NCBI RefSeq assembly: GCF_001247745.1
Contig: NZ_LAIR01000002.1
Coordinates: 1,922,001-1,986,000 of the forward strand
Length of the DNA: 64,000 nt
From: Luteipulveratus halotolerans
Lineage (GTDB): Bacteria; Actinomycetota; Actinomycetes; Actinomycetales; Dermatophilaceae
Reading direction: 5' to 3'
Position 1 is the first letter of the stretch; each line of letters opens with the position of its first letter. The notes beneath the pieces were generated by a model. The model was not told the DNA's origin. It did not search any database and saw nothing but the letters and a program-made list of their open reading frames with translations. The translations under genes were made by a program, and so were the position numbers. Positions 8,433-16,328 of the stretch are shown one piece after another.

Positions 8433-9601
8433 GCTGTGACCTCGGCTGGTTGCGATGTTCGGAATGAGGCGCTGATCCATGCGAGCGTCAGCGCGAAGGC
8501 CGCGGCGAACGGAATCCAGAGTGCCCCGGGTCCGTCGACGATGATTCCGCCGAGACCGGCTGCGGACGCGGTGCCGAGGTAGAGGCCGGAGATGTTGAGC
8601 GAGATGGCGGTCATGGGCGCTTCGGGCGCGGCTTCGATGGTGCTGGCCTGTAGGGGCGGGTTGAGTGCCCAGGCGAAGATAGACCAGGTAGCCATGCCGA
8701 GCAGCAGCAGCGGGAAGGGGGCGCTCAGTGCGATCAGACTGCCGACGAGAACGAGGGCCAGGGCGTGTCCGCCGACGACGATGAGGCGGCTGCGTCGCCC
8801 GCCGTACTGGTCTGCAAGCCGGCCACCCAGGAATGCTGAGGGGACGCCGATCATGCCCACCAGTAGAAGCACCCAGGGCAGTGCCTGCATGTTGCCCTGG
8901 CTGCGTTCCAGGAGGGCGGAGAGGTAGCTGTAGAACATCAGACCGCCCGCCCCGCAGAGGGTCACGGCAAGGACGAGCCGCAGCACGCGCACGTTGCGTA
9001 GAGGGCTGAGTCGCTCGACCAGACCCGCTGCCGGGGCTCCCTCGAGCTGGGGCAGCCCCGCTGCGAGGACGATCATGGCGGCGAGCGCTACGACCGTGAT
9101 CAGCACGAATGTCGACCGCCACCCGAACAGCGCGCCAATCCATGCCCCGACCGGCACTCCGGTGAACAGTGCCACGGTCAGCCCAGCGGTGACGACTGAG
9201 AGATAGCGACCTTGCCGATCGGACGGAGCGCCCTGCGCCGCGACGGCGAACGCGGTGGACGACACCACCGCAGCGGCAAGACCGGCCACTGCCCTGAGCG
9301 CGATCAAGCTACTGAATGTGGGCGCGATGGCGGCGGCGAGGTTGGCGAGCATGAATACCGCCAAGGCGCTCAGGATGACCCGCCGTCGTGGATACGGGTC
9401 CAAGACGACTGCCATCACCGGCGCACCGAGCGCGAACGTGAGGGCGAACACGGTGATCAGTTGGCCAGCTGTGCCCGTGGTGATCTGCAGGTCGGCGGCC
9501 AGTTCGGGCAGGAGGCCGGCGATCACGAACTCGTCGGTGCCCAACGCGAGGGTGGCGACGAAGAGGCCGATCAGCCAGCCGGGGAGTCGGTGTTGTGTCA
9601 T
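8429..9601 (-). CDS. MFS drug-exporter-like transporter, DHA1 type
   Basis: 390-aa inner-membrane transporter with about 12 hydrophobic segments. The segment-1 motif LGTDEFVIAGLLPELA and the GGRLADQYGGRRSR loop between halves fit the AraJ/Cmx-like proton-driven exporters; the substrate is unknown. Start ATG at 9601: TAAGAT lies 7 nt upstream, inside the 45-bp palindrome, pointing to a leaderless transcript under direct ArsR control. A second ATG 9 nt upstream is less likely for the same reason. It is fused by a 4-nt overlap to the transposase gene. Confidence 0.88.
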   Translation of the reverse strand: MTQHRLPGWLIGLFVATLALGTDEFVIAGLLPELAADLQITTGTAGQLITVFALTFALGAPVMAVVLDPYPRRRVILSALAVFMLANLAAAIAPTFSSLIALRAVAGLAAAVVSSTAFAVAAQGAPSDRQGRYLSVVTAGLTVALFTGVPVGAWIGALFGWRSTFVLITVVALAAMIVLAAGLPQLEGAPAAGLVERLSPLRNVRVLRLVLAVTLCGAGGLMFYSYLSALLERSQGNMQALPWVLLLVGMIGVPSAFLGGRLADQYGGRRSRLIVVGGHALALVLVGSLIALSAPFPLLLLGMATWSIFAWALNPPLQASTIEAAPEAPMTAISLNISGLYLGTASAAGLGGIIVDGPGALWIPFAAAFALTLAWISASFRTSQPAEVTA

Positions 9602-9603
9602 GC

Positions 9604-9648
9604 GACCCATCTTATTCGATGTTCGGCGAACATCGAATAAGATGGGTC
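9604..9648. promoter_or_regulatory. Perfect 45-bp palindrome, probable ArsR operator with divergent promoters
   Basis: 22-bp arms around a single central G, without mismatch. The core ATTCGATGTTCG-G-CGAACATCGAAT looks like an ArsR/SmtB operator. Each arm includes TAAGAT oriented outward, 7 nt from the MFS ATG on one side and 18 nt from the ArsR GTG on the other, so repressor bound here would cover both promoters. Confidence 0.8.
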
Positions 9649-9666
9649 GGGTGCGATACTGGACGC

Positions 9667-10017
9667 GTGGCGAAAGATGCACATCACCCTGATCTGGACG
9701 AGGTGGCGCTGACCACCGTCCTTGCCGCCCTGTCCGACCCCCTGCGGCTGGGTCTGGTGCGACTCCTGTCCGACGGAGTCGAGCGACAGTGGGGCGAATT
9801 GGATGCGCCCGTCGCGAACTCCACGCTCAGCCATCACCTGAAGGTGCTCCGGTCCTCGGGGGTCACGCGGACTCGCGAGGAAGGCACCCGTTGCTACGTA
9901 CATCTCCGGGCCGACGAACTCGAAGAACGGTTCCCAGGCCTCCTAGAGAGCTTGCTGGCCACCTCAGGGCACGGAGCAACGAACGTCGGAGTCAAGCCAC
10001 CGCGACAGACTGCGTGA
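9667..10017 (+). CDS. ArsR-family transcriptional regulator
   Basis: 116-aa winged-helix protein. The recognition helix region reads STLSHHLKVLRSSGVT, and LTTVLAALSDPLRLGLVRLL is the usual N-terminal helix. No CxC or paired-His metal site of the classical arsenic or zinc sensors is visible, and only one Cys lies in the wing, so an organic or drug ligand is as likely as a metal. Divergent from the MFS exporter across the palindrome, which it probably binds. GTG start at 9667 chosen because MAKDAHHPDLDEVAL is where the family begins; the upstream in-frame ATG lies inside the operator. Confidence 0.88.
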   Translation: MAKDAHHPDLDEVALTTVLAALSDPLRLGLVRLLSDGVERQWGELDAPVANSTLSHHLKVLRSSGVTRTREEGTRCYVHLRADELEERFPGLLESLLATSGHGATNVGVKPPRQTA

Positions 10018-10082
10018 CCTCGTCACTCGGAGGCAGGCGGGATTCAACGCTTCACCGTCAACAACCTCGTGCCCCGCAACAG

Positions 10083-11279
10083 CTAGGCAGCGAGCGTGAG
10101 CCGGCGCCGCAGCCGGCGGCGGACCTGCACCGTCCACAGGCCCCCGACCGCGACGACGAGACCCACGACCGAGACGCTCACGAATCCTCCCCCGGCGCCG
10201 TGCCCGTCGATGAACGCCCCGACGAACGGCGCACCTGCGGCCGAGCCGGCCGTCATGAAGGAGCCGTGCCAGCCCATCGCCTCTCCGCGCGCAGCAGTCG
10301 GCACGATGCGCGACACCGCATCGACGGTGGCCGTGACGGTCGGGGCGCAGAACAGTCCGGCGACGAACGACAGCAGACCGAGCGTCACGCCATCGGTTGC
10401 CACGGCCATCGGCAGCGTGACCAGCGAGAGCGCGCCCAGGAGCCGGAAGGGCGGGAGTGCGTGCGGCATCGCGCCGTAGACGAGCCCGCCGATGATCGAG
10501 CCGAGGCCCCACAGCAGCAGGACGACGCCCAGCTGGGACATCGCGTCCCAGTGCTCCATCGCGGCCACGACCGCGACCTCGCTGCCCGCGAGCACCACCA
10601 TGCTGGCGAACGCCGCGGCGCACACGCCGAGGAAGCCCATCCCGAACCAGGCCCTGCGCGGCAGCCGATCGGCCTGGGCGTCGGCCAGGTCGGTCGCCGG
10701 CGAGCGCAGCGGCGGGTTCATCCACCACAGCACGCCCGCGACGAGCACGGAGATCATCTCGATGCCGAACAGGACCCACGACGTGGGCAGCAGGGTGCAC
10801 AGCCAGACACCCAGCATCGGTCCGACGATGAACGACAGCTCGACCACGACACCGTCGAGAGACAGCACCGTGCGGCGGTCCTCCTCGGGCACGGCCACGA
10901 TCAGGGCCTGCCGGATGATCGAGAACGTCGGCACGACGAACAGCCCTGCCACCGTGGCCAGTCCGAGCAAGGGCCAGTAGCCGACGAACGGAGCGATCGC
11001 CCAGCACGCACCGGACACGAGCAACGACGGGAGCACGACCCGTCGCAGACCGATCCGGTCGAGCAGCCGGCCACGCCAGGGACCGCTCACCGCGATGGCG
11101 AGCGTCGCTGCCGCCGACACCAGACCCGCGTCCTTCCACTCACGCCCGAGCGTGTTGACCACGTGCAGCGTCAGCAGCACACCGGCACCCATGATCGGGA
11201 TCCGCAGCAGGAACGCGATCAGCAGGATGTGGCGGGTCTGGTCGATGCCGAGGACGCGGCGGTAGGGAGCGATGGACAT
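10083..11279 (-). CDS. MFS transporter of unknown substrate
   Basis: 398-aa membrane protein with about 12 hydrophobic segments and the motif RGRLLDRIGLRRVV between segments 2 and 3. It ends in a highly basic cytoplasmic tail (RRRLRRRLTLAA). It is unrelated in sequence to the exporter at 8429. It is divergent from the fur gene; the 111-nt gap between them is AT-rich next to this gene. No nearby pathway suggests a substrate. Confidence 0.82.
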   Translation of the reverse strand: MSIAPYRRVLGIDQTRHILLIAFLLRIPIMGAGVLLTLHVVNTLGREWKDAGLVSAAATLAIAVSGPWRGRLLDRIGLRRVVLPSLLVSGACWAIAPFVGYWPLLGLATVAGLFVVPTFSIIRQALIVAVPEEDRRTVLSLDGVVVELSFIVGPMLGVWLCTLLPTSWVLFGIEMISVLVAGVLWWMNPPLRSPATDLADAQADRLPRRAWFGMGFLGVCAAAFASMVVLAGSEVAVVAAMEHWDAMSQLGVVLLLWGLGSIIGGLVYGAMPHALPPFRLLGALSLVTLPMAVATDGVTLGLLSFVAGLFCAPTVTATVDAVSRIVPTAARGEAMGWHGSFMTAGSAAGAPFVGAFIDGHGAGGGFVSVSVVGLVVAVGGLWTVQVRRRLRRRLTLAA

Positions 11280-11390
11280 GTTCCCGATTGTTCCATATCG
11301 AAATGTTCTACATCAAACGTTTAAGGCGTGACGCCGCCGACACCCCGCCGTCAGACTTTTCTTGACCGATTCCAGATTGAGTGATGGGCT

Positions 11391-11822
11391 GTGCCTGTGG
11401 CTGACATCGACGTGACCCAGAGACTGCGCAGTAGCGCGCTCCGGATCACCGCTCCCCGCGTCGCCGTCCTCACCGAGCTGCAGCAGCGGCCGCACTCCGA
11501 CGTCGACACGATCGCGACCGCCGTACGACAGCGGCTCGGGTCGGTCTCGACCCAGGCGATCTACGACGTCCTGCGCGCCCTCACCGACGCGGGCCTCGTA
11601 CGACGCATCGAGCCGGCGGGACACCCCACCCGGTTCGAGACGCGCGTCGGTGACAACCACCACCATGTCGTGTGCCGCACCTGCGGAGAGGTCGACGACG
11701 TCGACTGCGCCGTGGGCTCGGCACCGTGCCTCGACGCCTCCTCACAGCACGGCTTCACGATCGACGAGGCGGAGGTCATCTACTGGGGGCAGTGCCCTCG
11801 GTGCCAGCACGCGGCCCGGTAG
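11391..11822 (+). CDS. furA: Fur-family regulator (FurA-like) paired with catalase
   Basis: 143-aa metal- and redox-sensing repressor. A winged-helix domain (about 1-85, LRSSALRITAPRVAVL, VSTQAIYDVLRAL) is followed by the dimerisation domain with the metal site DNHHHVVCRTCGEVDDVDC and a second CPRC pair at the C-terminus (structural zinc). It lies 30 nt upstream of katA on the same strand; furA-kat pairs in actinobacteria are autoregulated by FurA and induced by peroxide, and the same is inferred here. GTG start. Upstream TTGACC is a possible -35. Confidence 0.9.
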   Translation: MPVADIDVTQRLRSSALRITAPRVAVLTELQQRPHSDVDTIATAVRQRLGSVSTQAIYDVLRALTDAGLVRRIEPAGHPTRFETRVGDNHHHVVCRTCGEVDDVDCAVGSAPCLDASSQHGFTIDEAEVIYWGQCPRCQHAAR

Positions 11823-11852
11823 TCGCCGGGTCACCACTTTGAAGGAGAGATG

Positions 11853-13376
11853 ATGGCTGACAGCACCACGTCCCACTCCGAGTCGATCGAGACGGCGCCC
11901 TCGAAGGAGGCGCAGCTCGGATCAACGACCGAGACCGGCTCGCCGGCCCCGAGCGACCGCAACTCCCTCACGATCGGCCCTGACGGCCCGATCCTCCTGC
12001 ACGACGTGCACTTCCTGTCGCAGATGGCGCACTTCAACCGCGAGCGCGTGCCCGAGCGCAACGTGCACGCCAAGGGCTCCGGCGCGTTCGGCGTCCTCGA
12101 GGTCACCGAGGACGTCAGCGCCTACACCAAGGCCGCGCTGTTCCAGAAGGGCATCAAGACCGACATGCTCGCGCGGTTCTCGACCGTCGCCGGTGAGCAG
12201 GGATCTCCTGACACCTGGCGCGACCCTCGCGGCTTCGCGCTGAAGTTCTACACGACCGAGGGCAACTACGACCTGGTCGGCAACAACACCCCGGTGTTCT
12301 TCGTGCGCGACACGATGAAGTTCCCGCACTTCATCCGCAGCCAGAAGCGCCGCGGCGGGTCGGGTCTGCGCGACAACCACATGCAGTGGGACTTCTGGAG
12401 CCTCAACCCCGAGTCGGCGCACCAGGTGACCTACCTGATGGGCGACCGAGGCATCCCCAAGACGTTCCGGCACATGAACGGTTACGGCTCGCACACCTAC
12501 CTGTGGATCAACGAGGCCGGCGAGAAGCACTGGGTCAAGTACCACTTCCACAGCAACCTGGGCGTCGAGGGGCTGACCGGCGACGAGGCGACGCGCATCG
12601 CGGGCGAGGACGCCGACCACCACCGGCGCGATCTGCACGACGCGATCGAGGCAGGCGACTTCCCGAGCTGGACCCTGTCGGTCCAGGTCATGCCGTACGA
12701 GGACGCCAAGACCTACCGCTTCAACCCGTTCGACCTGACCAAGGTCTGGCCGCACAGCGACTACCCGCTGATCAAGGTCGGCACGATGACGCTCAACAAG
12801 AACCCCGACAACTTCTTCGCCCAGATCGAGCAGGCGGCGTTCGAGCCGAGCGCGCTCGTGCCGGGCATCGGGTTCTCCCCCGACAAGATGCTGCTCGGGC
12901 GGGCGTTCGCCTACAGCGACACCCACCGCTACCGCATCGGGCCGAACTACCTGCAGGTGCCGGTCAACCGGTCGATCGTCGAGAACCAGAACACCTACAC
13001 GTTCGACGGGCCGATGGCGTACGACCACACGGGTGACCAGCCGGTCTACGCACCCAACTCCGAGGGCCGCGGCTACGCCGACAACGTGGGCGAGGTCGAG
13101 GACGGCTGGGAGACCGACGGCGCCATGGTCCGCCAGGCCTACACGCTGCGCCAGGACGACGACGACTTCGGCCAGGCGGGCACCCTCGTACGCGAGGTCT
13201 GGGACGACGCCCAGCGTGAGGCGTTCGTGCAGACCGTTGCCGGTCACCTGCTGGGCGGCGTGAAGTCCCCCGTGCTCGAGCGTGCCTTTGAGTACTGGAA
13301 GAACGTCGACGCCGAGACCGGCAAGAAGATCGAGGAGGCCGTGCGCCGGCAACGGCGGCGCCAACCCCGGCGGTGA
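11853..13376 (+). CDS. katA: Monofunctional haem catalase, with a frame break near its C-terminus
   Basis: Converts hydrogen peroxide to water and oxygen. The core is intact: HFNRERVPERNVHAKGSGAFG holds the distal His, VFFVRDTMKFPHF follows, and RAFAYSDTHRYRIG carries the proximal Tyr. Second ATG of an ATGATG pair chosen, 5 nt after AAGGAG. The frame ends RRQRRRQPRR at 13376, unlike any catalase tail. The next frame from about 13345 reads GNGGANPGGEADDAKKVK and onwards to a stop at 13455, a plausible catalase tail. So one base too many, or two too few, lies at about 13340-13346. The lost tail is outside the catalytic core, so activity may survive. Confidence 0.9.
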   Translation: MADSTTSHSESIETAPSKEAQLGSTTETGSPAPSDRNSLTIGPDGPILLHDVHFLSQMAHFNRERVPERNVHAKGSGAFGVLEVTEDVSAYTKAALFQKGIKTDMLARFSTVAGEQGSPDTWRDPRGFALKFYTTEGNYDLVGNNTPVFFVRDTMKFPHFIRSQKRRGGSGLRDNHMQWDFWSLNPESAHQVTYLMGDRGIPKTFRHMNGYGSHTYLWINEAGEKHWVKYHFHSNLGVEGLTGDEATRIAGEDADHHRRDLHDAIEAGDFPSWTLSVQVMPYEDAKTYRFNPFDLTKVWPHSDYPLIKVGTMTLNKNPDNFFAQIEQAAFEPSALVPGIGFSPDKMLLGRAFAYSDTHRYRIGPNYLQVPVNRSIVENQNTYTFDGPMAYDHTGDQPVYAPNSEGRGYADNVGEVEDGWETDGAMVRQAYTLRQDDDDFGQAGTLVREVWDDAQREAFVQTVAGHLLGGVKSPVLERAFEYWKNVDAETGKKIEEAVRRQRRRQPRR

Positions 13377-13472
13377 GGCCGACGACGCCAAGAAGGTGAA
13401 GGACCCGATCGTGGAGTCGGCGTCCCAGGCATCCGACGCCGGTCACGGCGGCTGACCGCTCGCAGGGCCCAG

Positions 13473-13513
13473 GTGAGGGGTACGCCGACCGCACCGGTCG
13501 GCGTACCCCTCAC
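13473..13513. terminator. Strong hairpin after katA
   Basis: 19-bp perfect inverted repeat with a 3-nt loop, GTGAGGGGTACGCCGACCG and its complement. It has no U-tract but lies just after the catalase reading frame, so it is probably a terminator or mRNA 3' stabiliser. Confidence 0.7.
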
Positions 13514-13564
13514 CCCTGTGGATGACCGGCCCGCACGCGCTCGCCGACTGGAAGGGTGTCCGCC

Positions 13565-14056
13565 ATGCGCGACTACACGGCCACCGTCCTGTTCGACCAA
13601 CGCCTGAGCGACCTCGACCGCGCGGGCCTGCGCGTCACAGGGCGGATGAAGCCTGCCGACTCGATCGTGCTCGGCGACCTGATCGCGTTCGAAGGCAGCG
13701 GCTGCGTGCTGATCCTGAGCGGCACCAGGCGCTCCATCGATCACAAGGCACTCGCCGAAGCCCTCGGCTGCCGCACGGTGGAGGCCACTGCCTTCGGCCA
13801 GCTGAAGGCGTACGCCGTCATCGAGGCCGGCGTACCGCAACCGCACGAGCAGGTCTGGCTCAACGGCGTCATGAACGCCCGCTCCACGCCGCTGCCGGAG
13901 GAGTCACGGCTGACGTCGGTCGGCCCGCGAGACCGTCATCGCGAGCTCATCAGCCTGCTGAGCGGACTCGAGAACTCCGCCTGGCTGAAAGGCACGGGCA
14001 TGCTGGTCGAGCAGCCCAGGACGCGGCGGCGATGGTTCGGTCGCACAGCATCCTGA
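13565..14056 (+). CDS. Hypothetical protein, 163 aa
   Basis: I do not recognise this protein. It starts MRDYTATVLFDQRL; GAAGGG lies 8 nt before the chosen ATG, and an upstream GTG would add only three residues. The sequence is soluble, without signal or membrane segment, and the composition and codon use match the neighbours. The C-terminal 30 residues are basic (QPRTRRRWFGRT). It stands alone between the katA hairpin and a cupin gene. Confidence 0.7.
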   Translation: MRDYTATVLFDQRLSDLDRAGLRVTGRMKPADSIVLGDLIAFEGSGCVLILSGTRRSIDHKALAEALGCRTVEATAFGQLKAYAVIEAGVPQPHEQVWLNGVMNARSTPLPEESRLTSVGPRDRHRELISLLSGLENSAWLKGTGMLVEQPRTRRRWFGRTAS

Positions 14057-14090
14057 TCTCGGCCCGGCCCATGGGTGCGAGACTCCCACG

Positions 14091-14423
14091 ATGGAGATCA
14101 TTGCCCTGGAAGCACTGCCGTCACATGATGTGAACACGTTCGGCAGCAACGGTTCTCGCGTCGCCGGCATCGGTGCGGTGACGGATGCTCACGTCGCAGC
14201 CCTGAGCCTGGAGCGGGGCGGAGTCATCGCCCGCCACCCGGCGGTCGGCCACCAGCTGTTCGTCGTGGTGAGCGGCACGGCCGAGGTCTCCGGCGCGGAC
14301 GCAGCCCCGGTCACGATCACGGCAGGCCAGGCCGCCCTGTGGGAGCCCGATGAGTCACACGACACCCGCAGCGTTCAGGGCATGACCGCGTTCGTGATCG
14401 AGGGCACGCTCGAGCGCACCTGA
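14091..14423 (+). CDS. Small cupin-domain protein
   Basis: 110-aa single-domain cupin. The first motif is degenerate (HQLFVVVSGTAEVSG) and the second reads WEPDESHDTRS; His residues suitable for metal binding are present in both. The function is unknown; stand-alone cupins can be isomerases, dioxygenases or ligand sensors. It begins 34 nt after the preceding gene, GAGACT lies 6 nt before its ATG, and no ribosome site is seen. Confidence 0.8.
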   Translation: MEIIALEALPSHDVNTFGSNGSRVAGIGAVTDAHVAALSLERGGVIARHPAVGHQLFVVVSGTAEVSGADAAPVTITAGQAALWEPDESHDTRSVQGMTAFVIEGTLERT

Positions 14424-14436
14424 CCGGGCTCCCAGA

Positions 14437-14457
14437 AAACGGAGAAAGTGTCCGTTT
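14437..14457. promoter_or_regulatory. Operator-like inverted repeat
   Basis: AAACGGA - 7 nt - TCCGTTT, a perfect repeat followed 27 nt later by TTGACA (14484). It resembles a TetR-type operator ahead of the short open frame at 14563, but no TetR gene is adjacent. Confidence 0.4.
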
Positions 14458-14562
14458 CGCGGAATGAATCGGAGGGACCCTCCGTTGACATGAGCGACCC
14501 CCTAGCCACCTGCGCCGCTCGGACCCGCTGGGTCCGCTGCTGGCCGCCGAAGGGAGAACCTC

Positions 14563-14703
14563 ATGCCTCGGAGCTCCGCCGTCGTGACCGCCACGACCGA
14601 CCACCTCCTGCGTCGCCGCAGCCGCTTCGTGCTCGGCGCCGACGCCGCCCCCAAACCCTCTCGAACCAACGCACTGAAGCCGATGACCGCGCCGGTACGG
14701 TGA
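14563..14703 (+). CDS. Possible small protein, 46 aa
   Basis: An open frame MPRSSAVVTATTDHLL... with GAAGGGAGA about 6 nt upstream of the ATG, the best ribosome site in this gap. It is basic, not membrane-like and not recognised. The stop overlaps the -10 hexamer of the next gene. It could be a true mini-protein, or the remnant of a larger gene once controlled by the repeat at 14437. Confidence 0.35.
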   Translation: MPRSSAVVTATTDHLLRRRSRFVLGADAAPKPSRTNALKPMTAPVR

Positions 14704-14707
14704 CGGC

Positions 14708-15352
14708 ATGGCACGCATCGCTCTGATCGGTGGACACGGCAAGATCGCGCTCCTGGCCGAACCCCTCCTGGTCCGCGCCGGGCACACGGTCGACGCCGTG
14801 ATCCGCAACCCCGAGCACAGCGCCGATGTCGAGGCCGCAGGCGCGACTCCGGTGGTCGCCGATGTCGAGTCCCTCGACGCCGACGCCACCGCGCAGCTGC
14901 TCGACGGATACGACGCGGTCGTCTGGTCTGCGGGTGCCGGCGGCGGCAACCCCGACCGCACCCGTGCCGTCGACCGGGACGCGGCGATCCGCACCATGGA
15001 CGCTGCGGCCTCGGGGACAGCGAGGCGCTACGTGATGGTGTCGTACTTCGGCGCGGGCGCCGATCACGGCACTCCGCAGGACAGCTCGTTCTTCGCGTAC
15101 GCCGAGGCGAAGTCCGCTGCTGACGCTCACCTCGCGCAGACCGACCTCGACTGGACGATCCTGCGGCCGAGCCGCCTCACCGACGGGCCGGCCACCGGCG
15201 AGATCAGCGTCGGCGCCGACCAGGAGAAGTCCGAGGTGTCGCGCGCCGACGTCGCAGCCACGATCGCCGCGGTGATCGACGACCGTGCGACCTACGGACG
15301 GACGTACGAGTACAACCACGGCTCCACCCCGATCGGCTCCGCCTTCGCCTGA
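14708..15352 (+). CDS. NAD(P)-binding atypical short-chain dehydrogenase (SDR a5 type)
   Basis: 214-aa Rossmann-fold protein with an N-terminal dinucleotide site (IALIGGHGKIALLAEPLL) and NmrA/YwnB-like organisation; WTILRPSRLTDGP is the familiar C-terminal strand. The Tyr-Lys pair appears as YAEAKSAAD. The substrate is unknown; members reduce flavins or sense NADPH. TACGGT lies 6 nt before its ATG, so it is probably leaderless. Confidence 0.85.
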   Translation: MARIALIGGHGKIALLAEPLLVRAGHTVDAVIRNPEHSADVEAAGATPVVADVESLDADATAQLLDGYDAVVWSAGAGGGNPDRTRAVDRDAAIRTMDAAASGTARRYVMVSYFGAGADHGTPQDSSFFAYAEAKSAADAHLAQTDLDWTILRPSRLTDGPATGEISVGADQEKSEVSRADVAATIAAVIDDRATYGRTYEYNHGSTPIGSAFA

Positions 15353-15402
15353 GCCCGCCGAGATGGCCCCGCACCCGCGACCTGCGTCGTAGGTTCGGGG
15401 CC

Positions 15403-15738
15403 ATGTCGCGTATCTACCACCTCGCCGAGCCCGATGACTGGCGCGCTGCTCAGGAGACGGGGTCGTACGAGACCTCGACGCGCGGACGCAGCCTCGCCGA
15501 CGAAGGCTTCATCCACGCGTCGACCGAGCACCAGTGGCCGCAGGTGCGCCGGCGCTTCTACGCCGACGTCGCGGACCCGTTGCTGCTGCTGGAGATCGAC
15601 CCTGATCGCCTGACCTCACAGCTCATCCGGGAGCCGGTCGCCGAGGCCGGTGGTGAGGTCTTCCCCCACATCTACGGCCCGTTGAACACCGACGCCGTGC
15701 TCGCGGTGCACGAGGTCGAGCCCCCGCACGCGGGTTAG
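15403..15738 (+). CDS. DUF952-family protein
   Basis: 111-aa protein matching the DUF952 layout: an N-terminal IYHLAEPDDW, then GFIHASTEHQWP, LLEIDPDRL and HIYGPLN. The function of the family is unproved; the fold is ADP-ribosyltransferase-like from family knowledge. TAGGTT is 7 nt upstream of the ATG. Its stop overlaps the convergent gene at 15735. Confidence 0.88.
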   Translation: MSRIYHLAEPDDWRAAQETGSYETSTRGRSLADEGFIHASTEHQWPQVRRRFYADVADPLLLLEIDPDRLTSQLIREPVAEAGGEVFPHIYGPLNTDAVLAVHEVEPPHAG

Positions 15739-16235
15739 GTGCTCCCGCCCGCGCCGGCGTAGCCGACGAGCCAGGTCGGCTCGATGCGGTACATCCGCAC
15801 GTCATCGCCCCAGCCGGTCGGATCGGAGCCGTAGTGCGCACTCCAGTGGTCGATCGTGGCATCCCACTCGGCGTCCTCCGGGCCCAGTCGCACCGCACGG
15901 CCGTGGCAGAACACGCCCAGCCGCTCACCGTCGACGTGGGCGGCGCTCACTGCCGGCCGCGCCTGGACGTGGCGCGCCTTGGCGGCCCGACCGTCGGTGC
16001 CGAAGGTCCACCGCCCCCGCAGGAAATGACCGTCGACGGCGCTCACCCGCGGCTCACCACCGGCGGTCACCGTCGCGAGGCTGAGCACCTTCATGCCCTG
16101 GAGCGCCTGCACCAGACCCACGGCGTCCAGCCGGTGGTCGTCGCTGACGATCTCGCGCAGATGACTGGTGCTGCGCCCGTACGACGCATCCATCAGTCGC
16201 TGCAGATCTGCCAAGTCCTCGCTGGTCTCGTGCAT
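15735..16235 (-). CDS. Pyridoxamine 5'-phosphate oxidase-fold (FMN-binding) protein
   Basis: 166 aa. LSLATVTAGGEPRVSAVDGHFLRGRWTFGT is split in the usual way: the first strand pair binds FMN, and KARHVQARPAVSAAHVDG follows. It is a likely flavin- or F420-binding reductase of unknown substrate. Start at MHETSEDLAD (16235), with TACGGT 6 nt upstream and no Shine-Dalgarno. The 3' end overlaps DUF952. Confidence 0.85.
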   Translation of the reverse strand: MHETSEDLADLQRLMDASYGRSTSHLREIVSDDHRLDAVGLVQALQGMKVLSLATVTAGGEPRVSAVDGHFLRGRWTFGTDGRAAKARHVQARPAVSAAHVDGERLGVFCHGRAVRLGPEDAEWDATIDHWSAHYGSDPTGWGDDVRMYRIEPTWLVGYAGAGGST

Positions 16236-16328
16236 GCGACGACCGTAGGTGTTCGCACCGACATCGCGACCCGGCCGACTGACCCGCCTCCCGTCGTACG
16301 CCGACGGTGGCGGCGTTAGGCTCGGGCC

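Larger units (their letters stand above)
7428..10017. mobile_element. IS481-type element with MFS exporter and ArsR cargo (ends not determined)
   Basis: A transposase, an MFS exporter gene overlapping it by 4 nt, and a divergent ArsR gene form one compact block between the infC leader and an unrelated MFS gene. From ISfinder knowledge, some IS481 members carry passenger genes (for example IS5564 with the cmx chloramphenicol exporter), which this resembles. I could not find convincing terminal inverted repeats or a target duplication by eye, so the coordinates cover only the genes. Confidence 0.6.

Noticed and set aside
8433..9143. N-terminal extension of the transposase frame to 571 residues
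   Set aside because: The extra part lies over the MFS gene in another frame; the family starts at MTHHNAPLS.
11280..11390. Operator in the MFS-furA gap (TGTAGAACATTT / TATGGAACAATC)
   Set aside because: Only a loose direct repeat; not a palindrome and not convincing as a Fur box.
14448..14726. 92-residue frame MSVSRNESEG in the gap before the SDR gene
   Set aside because: Arg/Pro-rich, overlaps the promoter of the SDR gene, and lacks a ribosome site.
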